A DNA stretch of 64,000 nucleotides from DUML01 sp050949905 (GTDB taxonomy: Bacteria; Bacillota; Desulfitobacteriia; Desulfitobacteriales; Syntrophobotulaceae), in contig JBMNGP010000014.1 of NCBI GenBank assembly GCA_050949905.1, positions 48,648-112,647 of the forward strand. The letters are read 5' to 3'. Position numbers and translations under genes: made by a program. Position 1 is the stretch's first letter, and every line of letters starts with the position of its first letter. Below the pieces are notes generated by a model. It made no database searches and was not told where the DNA came from. It saw nothing but the letters and a program-made list of their open reading frames with translations. Shown here piece after piece: positions 26,230-34,872 of this stretch.

Positions 26230-27528
26230 ATGCTGAAGGTAATGATTACCGCAGTGGGGAAAAGAGACCCCTATGCCGTAGATAAGGATAAGAACCTTAC
26301 CGAGGGTTCCATCTTGGGGGCAGTTAGAGAATTATGCCCGGATATTGTTTTTCTGCTATATACCATCGAGCAACCTGATAAAAAAACCAACTCTACCGAG
26401 GCTAATTCCCGGGAAACAAAAGCGGAAATCAATAGGCTTTATCCCCAAATAAAAGTTTATGAACGGCCGCTTAACCTTCCTGATCCTACTGATCATGCGC
26501 AGATTATTAAACAGTTTAAGGAAGAGATACTTTTTATTAAAGAAAAGTATGCAAATAGTAATCCGCATTTTATCATATCCGTCTCTTCGGGTACTTCCCA
26601 GATGCAGAATTCTTTTTTGGTTTTGGTTAACAGCAATTTAATCAAGGCTGAGCTGTATCAAGTAATTGACCCCCAGTTTCTTAAGGAAGGAGAACCACGG
26701 ACCAGAGCTATACATACCCATTTTCTGGAGGAAGAAAACCAGATAAACCGTGCCCGAAGGTATTATAAAAATTATTACTTTAAGGTAGCTGCCGATGAGC
26801 TTTTGGAACTGGCCTTAAACACCATATTCCCGGAAAGGCAAAAGAAAGCCGAGATATTCTTAGAATTACTTGAAGGCTATTATTTCTGGGATCTTTACCA
26901 ACATAAGGAGGCTTTGGGAAAACTAACAAAGGCTTACGAAAGTATTAATAAATTTTACAATATGAAAGAGTTGGCCGGCATCTTAGCTGCACAGATTTCC
27001 ATGTTAACTAAAATAATTGAGATAGGGCCCAAAGAGCATTATATAAATCTCTTGGATCTTTATCATAACGCCCTTAGGAGGAAGAAAGGCGGTCAGTACG
27101 CTGATGTAATAAGCCGTTATCGGAGGCTGCATGAAGGAATTTGCTATTATCTTTGCAGAGAGAAGTTAGGGGTAGAGCCGGGCAGAGAAGTAGAAAGGCA
27201 ACCGCAATGGGTCAAGAGTTATTACAAGTCTTATAAGCCGTCCGCGAGGATTCAGATGAAAGAAATCGCGGAATTGTATCTGGTAAAGTTAAATAGGCCT
27301 ATTATTAAAGATAAGTTGGCAGCTGATATGCGGATTTATGATATAAAACGTAACGACAGTATTAATGCTCATGGGATGAATCCTGTTTATGAAGAGGATG
27401 CCAATAGGGCTATGAAACTGCTAAAAGAGCTTTTTAAGGAAGCATTTGCGGATTGTGATATAGATGATTATGTCTTTAGCAAGGAAAAATTGGCTCAGGT
27501 AGAAAAGTGCCTTTTTGACAGTCTCTAA
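26230..27528 (+). CDS. csm6: Csm6-like CARF-HEPN ribonuclease
   Basis: About 432 aa. The N-terminal half is a CARF domain starting MLKVMITAVGK and containing the ligand-binding loop ISVSSGTSQMQNS (near residues 113-125). The C-terminal helical part has a HEPN catalytic motif R374-x6-H381 (KRNDSINAHGM). Cyclic oligoadenylate made by Cas10 should activate this enzyme as a non-specific RNase. It could equally be placed in the TIGR02710-type CARF group. The frame is open from 26173, but AGAGGAGG eight bases before ATG 26230 gives the start. Confidence 0.88.
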   Translation: MLKVMITAVGKRDPYAVDKDKNLTEGSILGAVRELCPDIVFLLYTIEQPDKKTNSTEANSRETKAEINRLYPQIKVYERPLNLPDPTDHAQIIKQFKEEILFIKEKYANSNPHFIISVSSGTSQMQNSFLVLVNSNLIKAELYQVIDPQFLKEGEPRTRAIHTHFLEEENQINRARRYYKNYYFKVAADELLELALNTIFPERQKKAEIFLELLEGYYFWDLYQHKEALGKLTKAYESINKFYNMKELAGILAAQISMLTKIIEIGPKEHYINLLDLYHNALRRKKGGQYADVISRYRRLHEGICYYLCREKLGVEPGREVERQPQWVKSYYKSYKPSARIQMKEIAELYLVKLNRPIIKDKLAADMRIYDIKRNDSINAHGMNPVYEEDANRAMKLLKELFKEAFADCDIDDYVFSKEKLAQVEKCLFDSL

Positions 27529-27607
27529 GTAGTCGCTAATTATTAAGAGTATTTGGCAGCATCTTTCATTTCTTAAGCTGATTATGCTGATGAAAGGCGG
27601 TAGGCAC

Positions 27608-27887
27608 GTGGATAACGAAATCAGGCGAATTGTATCCCGGGAGTTTCTTTCTCAGAAACTTGATAGAAAAACTTGGGAAGGCGCTGCTTTGACCGGAGGA
27701 GTACTCTTCCTGCAGATTACCCGCAAGTTGGATGAACATCTCGCCAAGATGCTGATCCTTGCGGGGAAAGGGAAGCTTCTCCAGGTTTGATCATAATAAT
27801 TCTCTTCTTCGACTCCTTGAGCATATTAAGTGCGATTATGAAGAGTTGGGCATGAAAAGCACTGCTAAACAGAAAAATAATTATTGT
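27608..27887 (+). pseudogene. Frameshifted small helical gene, possibly HEPN-like
   Basis: GTG 27608 opens VDNEIRRIVSREFLSQKLD and KLDEHLAKMLILAGKGK before a stop at 27788. The following frame (shifted by one base near 27780) continues FSRFDHNNSLLRLLEHIKCD and YEELGMKS. The joined sequence is helical with an H-L-x-L-L rhythm that faintly recalls HEPN/DUF86-type proteins. That is a guess. It is the last gene of the CRISPR region and is followed by the flanking repeat. Confidence 0.3.
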
Positions 27888-27932
27888 AGAATACTGTTGT
27901 TAAATAGTACTATTATAATAATGTTTACAGTA
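27873..27932 (+). repeat. Imperfect direct repeat, copy downstream of the CRISPR locus
   Basis: AGAATACTGTTGTTAA, CTATTATAATAAT and GTTTACA match the copy at 16433-16490. It lies between the degraded small gene and the trigger-factor-like gene. Confidence 0.5.
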
Positions 27933-27983
27933 ATGTGTTATTATTAGGAGCGGTGAAAGATACCGAAATTAAGGAGGAAAACC

Positions 27984-29039
27984 ATGCCTGCCAAACTCTT
28001 AAAAAAAAGCCAAGACGAAGTAACATTCCTCATCGAGATCGAGGCGGAAACTTTTCAGAAAGCATTGCTGGAAGAATACCGGAAAGCTACCGCCGGGAAT
28101 GAACAAAAAAATGTCTCCCCGTTCTTAAGCAACGAAGCTGTCATGAGACAATTTCCCGGGTTAGAAGGTATTTCTTTTAAAGCGCTGGACAGAATTTTGC
28201 CGGCTTACTATGCCGATGCTCTTAAGGAACTGGGAATTCAACCTCTAACCTTTCCGAAAATTATGCCGCAAGCTACCGAACTGGGGAAAAATTGCCTAGT
28301 CGAAGTTCAAGTTAAGATTGAGCCTGAGATTGAGCTTAAGCAGTTCGAAGGTTTAGAAGGAACCTATACTCCGGTTATTGTTATTGAAGAGGATATAGCA
28401 CAGCAGCTGGACGGTCTGCGCAAACAGCACCAAGCCGAAAATGACGATGCCAAACTTCTGGCAAACCTCCCCTTCGCTTCGGTGGACGCTCTGATTGAAG
28501 AGATCCGTAAGTCACTTACTTCCATGGCTGAAGAAAAGACCGATACTAATAAGAAGGAAGCGGTGTTCAAACAACTTATTGCTGCCAATCCATTAACCTT
28601 AGCGGAAGAAATAATTGAGCAGCAGACAATGGTTGAATTCGAACAAATACAAAAACAAATGGGTCGGCAGACCATGCAGAGCTACCTGAAATCAACCGGA
28701 CAAAGCTTGCTTGATGTCCAAAAAGAATTGCGCCCTCAAGCTGAGGCCAGGGTTAAAAGGAACTTGCTGTTAAGCGCTGTCGCTGAGGAAATTGCAGCTG
28801 AGGTAACAGAAGAAGATATTAGAGAAGCTTTGACTAAGCAAGCTGGTTTATATATGGATTTAAGCTTTGATTACGAAGCACAGCTGAAGAAAATAGAAAA
28901 CATACCCGGAGGTTTAGAAAGGCTGCGGCAATCTATTTTGATGGAAAAGGCCACCGATTATATTATTTCTAAAGCAGTTTTGCACGAGAATGAACCCCAA
29001 AATATTCTCGCTGTTTTGCCTGAATATCTGATAAATTAA
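27984..29039 (+). CDS. Trigger-factor-like protein lacking the PPIase domain
   Basis: 351 aa versus about 430 for trigger factor. Residues 1-125 follow the N-terminal domain pattern (EIEAETFQKALLEEYRKA; YADALKELGIQPLTFPKI). The central FKBP-type peptidyl-prolyl isomerase domain is absent. From about residue 130 to the end the sequence matches the helical C-terminal chaperone domain (VDALIEEIRKSL, AEEIIEQQTMVEFEQI, LRPQAEARVKRNLLLSAVAEEI split by my reading). The ribosome-docking GFRxGKxP signature is not present. A chaperone role off the ribosome is inference. RBS AAGGAGGAAAACC supports the ATG. Confidence 0.75.
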   Translation: MPAKLLKKSQDEVTFLIEIEAETFQKALLEEYRKATAGNEQKNVSPFLSNEAVMRQFPGLEGISFKALDRILPAYYADALKELGIQPLTFPKIMPQATELGKNCLVEVQVKIEPEIELKQFEGLEGTYTPVIVIEEDIAQQLDGLRKQHQAENDDAKLLANLPFASVDALIEEIRKSLTSMAEEKTDTNKKEAVFKQLIAANPLTLAEEIIEQQTMVEFEQIQKQMGRQTMQSYLKSTGQSLLDVQKELRPQAEARVKRNLLLSAVAEEIAAEVTEEDIREALTKQAGLYMDLSFDYEAQLKKIENIPGGLERLRQSILMEKATDYIISKAVLHENEPQNILAVLPEYLIN

Positions 29040-29087
29040 GGAAAAGGTTTTTCTGCTATAATAGGGGTATTCTATCTAAGAAAGCAG

Positions 29088-30035
29088 ATGAAAAAAGAAA
29101 AGATGAACAAGGATAAACTGTTCTCGCACGATTCCGCACTGCTCCCGCTGGCGGCCGGGACTATTACCGCTGTTATTTGGGGGTTTTCTTTTGTTTTCAC
29201 GAAAGATGTTTTAAGTAATACTTACCCCAGTCAGCTTTTAGGATTAAGGTTTGGTGCTGCAGCCCTGGCTCTGACTGTTCTGAAGTTAACCGGATTGATC
29301 AGGGTTAATTTCCAAGGTAAGAATTGGCTTAGCCTTATCCCCTTAGCTCTTTGCCAGCCGGTAATTTATTTCCTGGGGGAGACATGGGGGATTAAGTGGA
29401 CTACCGCCTCCGAAGCGGGAATGATTATTGCTTTTGTTCCTGTTTTTTCGGCCATAGCGGCAGGCATCTTTTTAAAAGAGAAAATTCATAAATTGCAGCT
29501 GGCCGCTATTTTGCTGTCCGTTGCCGGGGTAATAATTGTGGTTACGGCACAAGGGAAAATAGAGTTTAATCAGCACCTCTGGGGGATTTTGGCCTTATTG
29601 CTGGCAGTGGTCAGTGCCGGATTCTACAGCCTTTTATCTAAGAAAAGCTCGGCTGATTTTACACCGGTGGAAATTACCTTTGTAATGATGTGGGTCGGGG
29701 CTCTTCTGTTTAACCTGCTGGGAGTCCTGGAAGGTCTTCTTGCCGGTAACATTAGTAATTATTTAGCGCCGCTGGGGAGCTTTGACGTAGCCATCGGCGT
29801 AATCTATCTGGGGGTTCTGTCTTCGGTTCTGGCTTTTTTCCTGTACAACTATGCTCTCTCCCGGCTCAAAGTCAGCCAGTCCGCTCCGCTCTTAAATCTG
29901 GCTACTGTTGTCTCGGTTGTGGCTGGGGTACTTATTCAGCATGACCCCTTCAGCTGGCGGCATGCCATCGGGATAACCCTTATTATCCTGGGAGTCTGGG
30001 GAAATAATATATTTGCCAACCCAATTGAAAAGTAA
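29088..30035 (+). CDS. EamA/DMT-family transporter
   Basis: 315 aa with about ten hydrophobic helices in two EamA repeats (about 17-148 and 160-305). Family features include VIWGFSFVFTKDVL in the first helix, EAGMIIAFVPVFSAIAAG at the end of the first repeat and SVLAFFLYNYALSRLKVSQSAPL in the second. Members export amino acids, nucleosides or other metabolites; the substrate is unknown. The ATG at 29088 follows AGAAAGCAG, a weak ribosome binding site. It is probably a single gene. Confidence 0.9.
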   Translation: MKKEKMNKDKLFSHDSALLPLAAGTITAVIWGFSFVFTKDVLSNTYPSQLLGLRFGAAALALTVLKLTGLIRVNFQGKNWLSLIPLALCQPVIYFLGETWGIKWTTASEAGMIIAFVPVFSAIAAGIFLKEKIHKLQLAAILLSVAGVIIVVTAQGKIEFNQHLWGILALLLAVVSAGFYSLLSKKSSADFTPVEITFVMMWVGALLFNLLGVLEGLLAGNISNYLAPLGSFDVAIGVIYLGVLSSVLAFFLYNYALSRLKVSQSAPLLNLATVVSVVAGVLIQHDPFSWRHAIGITLIILGVWGNNIFANPIEK

Positions 30036-30125
30036 TCCTAAAACCAACTGAAATTGACTGTCAATCAATAAGTATTATGAGACTGATAGTGAATAACGAG
30101 GCTTAAGACTGCATATTATATTCTA

Positions 30126-30190
30126 TGGAGTATGGGAAAGCTGGTCGTCTTGAGGTCGTTGACCGGATGCTGCCCTTCAAAAGTACTCCG
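30126..30190 (+). ncRNA. Candidate structured RNA upstream of a terminator
   Basis: The segment can fold into one long interrupted hairpin: GGAGTA (30127-30132) with TACTCC (30184-30189), then GGG/CCC, AGC/GCT and GGTC/GACC. It is followed within four bases by a strong terminator. An AT-rich TATTATATT sits just upstream. The GGGAAAGCTGG...CCGGATGCTGCCC spacing faintly resembles the cobalamin-riboswitch core, but the match is too weak to name it. Confidence 0.35.
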
Positions 30191-30192
30191 TG

Positions 30193-30230
30193 ACGGGGAA
30201 GAGCCCTTCTTAGGCCCTTCCCCGTTTTTT
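30193..30230 (+). terminator. Rho-independent terminator
   Basis: The 13-bp stem ACGGGGAAGAGCC/GGCCCTTCCCCGT (one mismatch) is followed by TTTTTT. It ends either the transporter transcript or the candidate RNA just before it. Confidence 0.88.
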
Positions 30231-30339
30231 ACCCTGAGATGGAAATGGCGAAAAAAGTAAATTGTTTACCTTAGACAATTATGTAAATAAATGGTATCAT
30301 AATTTACGAGAGGCTTGTTTATTCCAGGGGGGGAATGTT

Positions 30340-32109
30340 ATGCGCAACTTTAATAATATTAAAGTTAAAGATGCTATTTCTCCTTCATTTAAAACTGTTT
30401 CCAATAATTATTCGGCAGCCCAGGTCTTAAAAGAATTAGTGGATTGTAATTTGGAAGAAGCTGTTATAACCAATGAGGGCGGTAATTTCTGCGGACTGGT
30501 TACCAAGAAGCATCTCCTGCGCTGTCTGACTAACCAAATACTGAAGGAAGATATGACTATCGGGGATTTGATGTTAAGCGAACCCTTGGTTACTTATCCC
30601 TATGAAGACTTAAATAAAGCCCGCGAAAAAATGCGTCAAGCCAAAGTAGGCAGACTGCCGGTTATTGATCAAAACGGCAGAGCCCAAGGGATCCTAACGG
30701 CTATGGAGGTCTGCAATGCTTATTCCCGTAAGATTGAAAGCATGGGTCTGCAATTGGAGGCCATTTTTAATACTGTTGACGAAGGTATTATTGTCGTTGA
30801 TCATAACCGGAAAATCAACTATTGGAATCTTGGAGCGGAAAAGATTTATGGGCTTAGACAGGAACAGATTTTAGGAGAATTAATCAATGACGTTTTTCCC
30901 GATAGCTTTATCTTAAGAGTATTTGCAACAGGTGAGGCTGTTTATCACGAATACGAAATAACTCCCTCAGGCAAACATTTGTTGAAATGCGCTATCCCCT
31001 TTGTACAGCATCCCGGTAAAAAATGGGTTGTCTGCAGTGTTCAGGATGTGACGAAGTTTGTGAACCTTCTGCATGAGTTGAATCAAGTAAGGGAAAGAGC
31101 CACTACCTTAGAAAAGAAGAGTAAAACTGGACATGAAAATATGCAGCTTTTAGTTAAAACCAAAAGCGGGCTTTTTCGCCAGGTATTAGAAAACGCTAAG
31201 CTCTTAGCCCGGACGGATTCGACTGTTCTCATCCTCGGGGAAAGCGGGACGGGGAAGGAACTAATGTCCCAGACAATTCATAATTTAAGCAACCGGCGGG
31301 ATAAGCCTTTTATTGTTATTAACTGTGCAGCTATTCCGGAAAGCTTATTTGAAAGTGAATTATTTGGCTATGCCAAGGGGGCTTTTACAGGAGCAGTAAA
31401 AGAAGGCAGACCCGGGAAGTTTGAATTGGCTAACGGCGGCTCTCTCTTTTTAGATGAAGTCAGCGAGCTTTCTTTTGATATGCAGGCTAAGCTGCTCAGG
31501 GTTTTGCAGGAAAAAACCTTTTACCGGGTTGGCGGTGTAGCCCCGGTTACCACTAATGTCCGGATTATTGCGGCTACAAATAAAGATCTTTGGAATATGG
31601 TTGAAACCGGCAAGTTCCGGGAAGACTTGTTTTACCGTCTGAATGTTCTAAATCTGAAGCTCCCTGCCCTAAGGCAGAGAAAAGAAGATATACCGAGCTT
31701 AATTGATCATTTTCTTACGGAGTTTTCGGCAAAGTATCAGACCATAGCTCCTATTATTTCCGAGGAAGCTTTGGAGTTTATTATGGAATATGAGTGGCGC
31801 GGCAATATCCGGGAACTGCGCAATTTTGTTGAACGGATAGTGGTTTTAAGCTCGGGTAAAGTATTGAAAAAAGACCAGGTTATGAAGATTATTTACGGCG
31901 ATTTCCAGTATAATAATGATGCTGGGGAGCAGGCGGAAGCAGAAATGCCCCCTACCGGTTTAAATGATTTCTTGGATAATAAAGAAAGAGAGATCATCTT
32001 TGAATTGCTGCAGAAGTACAAGTATAACAAATCCGAAGTGGCCAAGGCTTTGAATATTCCCCGCAGTACATTGTATTATCGGATGAAGGCCTTAAACATC
32101 ATCCCCTAA
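30340..32109 (+). CDS. Sigma-54-dependent activator with CBS and PAS domains (copy 1)
   Basis: 589 aa. Two CBS domains lie at about residues 8-125 (VKDAISPSFKTV; GRLPVIDQNGRAQGILT), then a PAS domain (about 140-250, VDEGIIVVDHNRKINYWN), then the AAA+ domain with Walker A GESGTGKE (300-307) and the sigma-54-contacting GAFTGA loop (347-352). A Fis-type helix-turn-helix closes the protein (NKSEVAKALNIPRSTLYYRM). CBS domains usually sense adenine nucleotides. It probably activates the -24/-12 promoter at 32385 in front of the CstA-type transporter. ATG 30340 follows AGGGGGGGAA; the longer frame from 30262 lacks support. Confidence 0.93.
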   Translation: MRNFNNIKVKDAISPSFKTVSNNYSAAQVLKELVDCNLEEAVITNEGGNFCGLVTKKHLLRCLTNQILKEDMTIGDLMLSEPLVTYPYEDLNKAREKMRQAKVGRLPVIDQNGRAQGILTAMEVCNAYSRKIESMGLQLEAIFNTVDEGIIVVDHNRKINYWNLGAEKIYGLRQEQILGELINDVFPDSFILRVFATGEAVYHEYEITPSGKHLLKCAIPFVQHPGKKWVVCSVQDVTKFVNLLHELNQVRERATTLEKKSKTGHENMQLLVKTKSGLFRQVLENAKLLARTDSTVLILGESGTGKELMSQTIHNLSNRRDKPFIVINCAAIPESLFESELFGYAKGAFTGAVKEGRPGKFELANGGSLFLDEVSELSFDMQAKLLRVLQEKTFYRVGGVAPVTTNVRIIAATNKDLWNMVETGKFREDLFYRLNVLNLKLPALRQRKEDIPSLIDHFLTEFSAKYQTIAPIISEEALEFIMEYEWRGNIRELRNFVERIVVLSSGKVLKKDQVMKIIYGDFQYNNDAGEQAEAEMPPTGLNDFLDNKEREIIFELLQKYKYNKSEVAKALNIPRSTLYYRMKALNIIP

Positions 32110-32210
32110 GGGACTGTCGCAAACTGGCGTTAAATGCTCATCTCCGGTCATTCCTTCCTCAGCCTTATCCTGGAATCTCAATCAGGTATTAGTTTTGCGA
32201 CAGCCCCTTA
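32107..32210. mobile_element. MITE-like element, ~104 bp, with terminal inverted repeats
   Basis: The left end TAAGGGACTGTCGCAAACT (32107-32125) and the right end AGTTTTGCGACAGCCCCTTA (32191-32210) are inverted repeats with one mismatch and one gap. They look like the GGGGCTGTCGCAAAA-type ends known from IS1182-like elements. The 65-base interior has no gene. The first three bases are the stop codon of the regulator, so the element sits exactly at the gene end. It may also act as a terminator hairpin. Confidence 0.55.
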
Positions 32211-32234
32211 TTGTCAAATAGTAGACAGCTATAA

Positions 32235-32278
32235 GCGTCAAAAAACTGACGGCATGTCGGGATTTTGACGTTTTTTTT
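32235..32278 (+). terminator. Rho-independent terminator after activator copy 1
   Basis: CGTCAAAA...TGAC/GTCGG...TTTTGACG forms a long interrupted stem around GGCAT and is followed by eight T residues. Confidence 0.8.
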
Positions 32279-32384
32279 ATTTGGCGCCAGGCAAGAGAAT
32301 GGCCGGCCATTTTTTGGCCTACGGGAAATCTTAATGTACAAGGCTTTATAAAAATTCTGGTAAATAGTTTAAATATTATGAAAA

Positions 32385-32402
32385 TTGGCACAGAATTTGC
32401 TT
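32385..32402 (+). promoter_or_regulatory. Sigma-54 (-24/-12) promoter of the cstA-type gene
   Basis: TTGGCAC-N5-TTGCTT matches the -24/-12 consensus (TGGCAC, then TTGC[AT]) at the correct spacing. The context AAAATTGGCACAG is repeated at 37901-37913 before the CoA-transferase genes. A perfect 14-base palindrome AATGGCCGGCCATT at 32298-32311, about 75 bases upstream, is a possible activator site. Confidence 0.88.
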
Positions 32403-32621
32403 ATTAGATTTAATAATAGTAGCGGCTTATCAGCCATCCCGGAAGGGGGATCATCTGTCTAATCTACAGCAACATAATCTACAGCAACAGTTTTTTAAGT
32501 GGGAGACTGAGAAAGAGATGTGCTATTTATCACAAATAGAGGGGGGATATCGGTAAGATTGCTTTTTCCTTTTGAAAAGCAAGACTAATAATTTGGTTTC
32601 TGGAAAGGAGGAAAACAAAAA

Positions 32622-34299
32622 ATGCTAACCACAACGACGCTGACAATTATTGGTTTGGCTATTTGGACTTTTGGCTTTCTTGTTATCAGCGGCTTTCTGC
32701 AAAAGACTTATCTCAAATACAAACCCGGCAGAAAGGTACCGGCAATAGAACTGCGTGATGATGTAGACTATTATCCTGCTAACCCGGCAACCTTGTTCGG
32801 TGACCACTGGGCCTCAATTGCCGGCGGTGCACCTCTGGCCGGGGGTGCAACAGGCCCGATGTGGGGGTTTCTGCCCGCTTTTCTGTATATTACTATAGGT
32901 AATATCTTCTTGGGCTCACCTCATGATTATGCCACTATGCACCTCTCCATGCGCAAACGGGGTATGACCATTGGCGGCTTGATTTCTGAATTAATCAGCA
33001 AAAGAGCCGGGAAAATGGGTGTCTTTCTCGGCTGGTGCAGTATTGCAGCGTTTTGCGCTACTTTCTTAACTGCCTTAGCTGCTCTGTTCGAGTCCACACC
33101 CCAATTGACGCTTCCGACCCTGGCTTTTACCGGTTGTGGTGTTATCATGGGATTCTTAATTTATCGGTTTGGCTGGCCGGTTATGAGGGCTACTATTCTG
33201 GGAGTAATCATTGTCGCTATTTGTATTGTCTTAGGTCTCAAATATCCGATCAGTTTGCCGTATTATGCTTGGTTTGCTCTTTTTACGATTTATCCGATTA
33301 TCTCGGCTTCCATCCCGGCCTGGGTTTTGGTTGAACCGCGGAACTGGCTTAACTTTATCTTCATGTGTGTAGGAGCCTTGGTTCTGTTAATTGGTTGTAT
33401 AATTGGCAATCTTCCCATTCAGCTGCCGGCCGTTCTTCTGACGAGTTCCAAGGGGCCTATTTGGCCAATGCTTTTCCTGACTATTTCCTGTGGTGCCTTG
33501 ACCGGGATGCATGCTTTCTGGACAACAGGCTATACATCCCGCCGCGTGCCGGATGAGAAATTTGTCCGCCTTATCGGCTATGGCGGTGAAGTGCTGGAAG
33601 GGCTGACAGCATTTGTGGCCTTAGCTTCCGCTGCGGTCTTACCCTTAGCTCTCTACAGCGAATACATCGGTAAGGGCTGGATCTTTATTCTCCAAAACGG
33701 CTATGCGGAAATTGCCGGGAATGTCTTTTCCTTTATTCCCACCAGCGTCTGGGCGGTCTGGGGAGGACTCTTAGGCAGCATCTTTATGATCACCACCCTG
33801 GAATCCGGAGCCCGGAATATGAGAACATTCATTCTGGAGCTCTATGGCATGTTTATTAAGCCGGTATCCCCCAGCAATGCGCCCGCCAAGTGGGTTGCCG
33901 CAACCTTTTCCTTGGGCTGCCGTTGCCGCTTTGGCCTTGTCCGGAGCCTGGTTCTATATCTGGATTCTCTTCCCGGCCTTGTCCAGCTTGCTGGCTTTAA
34001 TGTCCTTTATGACCATAATCGTATGGCTGATGCTGGTCGGCCGGCCCACAGGCTATTGGTATTTTGCCCTGTTCTTTACAACCTTTGTTATAGCCATACC
34101 CGGGGCATCTTACCTCAGCTACACTTATGTAGTTCAGGGAATGTATCATCTCTGCTGGATACCCGCTCTGGCTATAGTGCTGACCTTGTTCTTCTTTGTT
34201 GATTTCTCCAAGCGGAAGAAAGCTATGACGTCTGAGGAAATTGCCCAGGCCACCAGGGAAGAAGAAGAGGAAGATGATGCTAAATCTTGGGCCAGCTAA
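32622..34299 (+). pseudogene. cstA: CstA-family transporter, frameshifted near its 3' end
   Basis: The first frame (32622 to about 33910) encodes some 430 residues of a CstA-type carrier with ten or more helices. Typical blocks are PATLFGDHWASIAGGAPLAG, GSPHDYATMHLSMRKRG and TTGYTSRRVPDEKF. Near 33910 the frame moves forward one base and the C-terminal part continues as WAAVAALALSGAWFYIW up to a charged tail ending at 34299. CstA proteins import peptides or small acids such as pyruvate. If the shift is real the product is truncated and scrambled; if a sequence error, the gene is intact. It stands under a sigma-54 promoter and probably imports the substrate of the CoA pathway downstream. Confidence 0.85.
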
Positions 34300-34590
34300 A
34301 TATCAAGTTTGATTAATAAGTTAGGACAAAGGGGTATGACCGGGAGAGCTTCTCTTCTTCCGGTCAAAACTCATTTAGGAAATTATTCACATAAGAGGAA
34401 TTACATGGAATAATATGCTGACAAAGTATATAATTATACTAGAGTTAAATTCCGTTCCAGCTAAATGAGAGCCAAAAGGTTGGAAAGGAGGGATGATTAA
34501 GTTAGTATTGGCCTTAATAATTGGCGAATAGGTCTTTAATTGATGCTTTGTCAAGACTTAAGATGAGAGGATAAGTGGAGGTGCTTAACT
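34300..34590. other. Intergenic region after the transporter gene
   Basis: It contains one hairpin (GACCGG at 34338 with CCGGTC near 34365) that probably ends the cstA transcript, and AT-rich sequence that should hold the promoter of the small gene at 34591. No other gene is visible. Confidence 0.5.
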
Positions 34591-34857
34591 ATGGGAAACA
34601 CTCAATTGAGTCAAATTCAAAGGCTTTATCTGGAAGCTTTACTGGACGGCCCCCAGGAAACAGGCAAACTTGTTACAATGGTACGCGACAAGCTAACTCA
34701 ATTAAAATCCGGCAATAATCCGGTGGGCGGCACGGCCAGATCTCAGGCGGTTTTAGACGAGTTGGAAAAGGAAGGCTATATCACTGTTGTGGAGAAGAAA
34801 GTTTTTGGGGGCAAAAAATATGCCCTGGCTGACAAAGGCAAACAAGCTCTTGCTTAG
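34591..34857 (+). CDS. Small winged-helix-like protein, 88 aa
   Basis: An 88-aa basic protein with the helix-helix-wing order of a small winged-helix regulator. It has LSQIQRLYLEALLDGPQETGKL split over the first helices, then SQAVLDELEKEGYITVVEKK (recognition helix plus wing) and YALADKGKQAL at the end. The last two blocks are as in PadR/MarR-like proteins. Start ATG follows GTGGAGGTGC. The peptidase gene begins 16 bases downstream, so it may be its regulator or operon partner. Confidence 0.65.
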   Translation: MGNTQLSQIQRLYLEALLDGPQETGKLVTMVRDKLTQLKSGNNPVGGTARSQAVLDELEKEGYITVVEKKVFGGKKYALADKGKQALA

Positions 34858-34872
34858 GATGGTAAGAAAAGT

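Noticed and set aside
30134..30176. Cobalamin riboswitch
   Set aside because: Only the GGGAA...GCTGCCC spacing is similar; the rest of the aptamer and the conserved CCGCxACTG part are missing.
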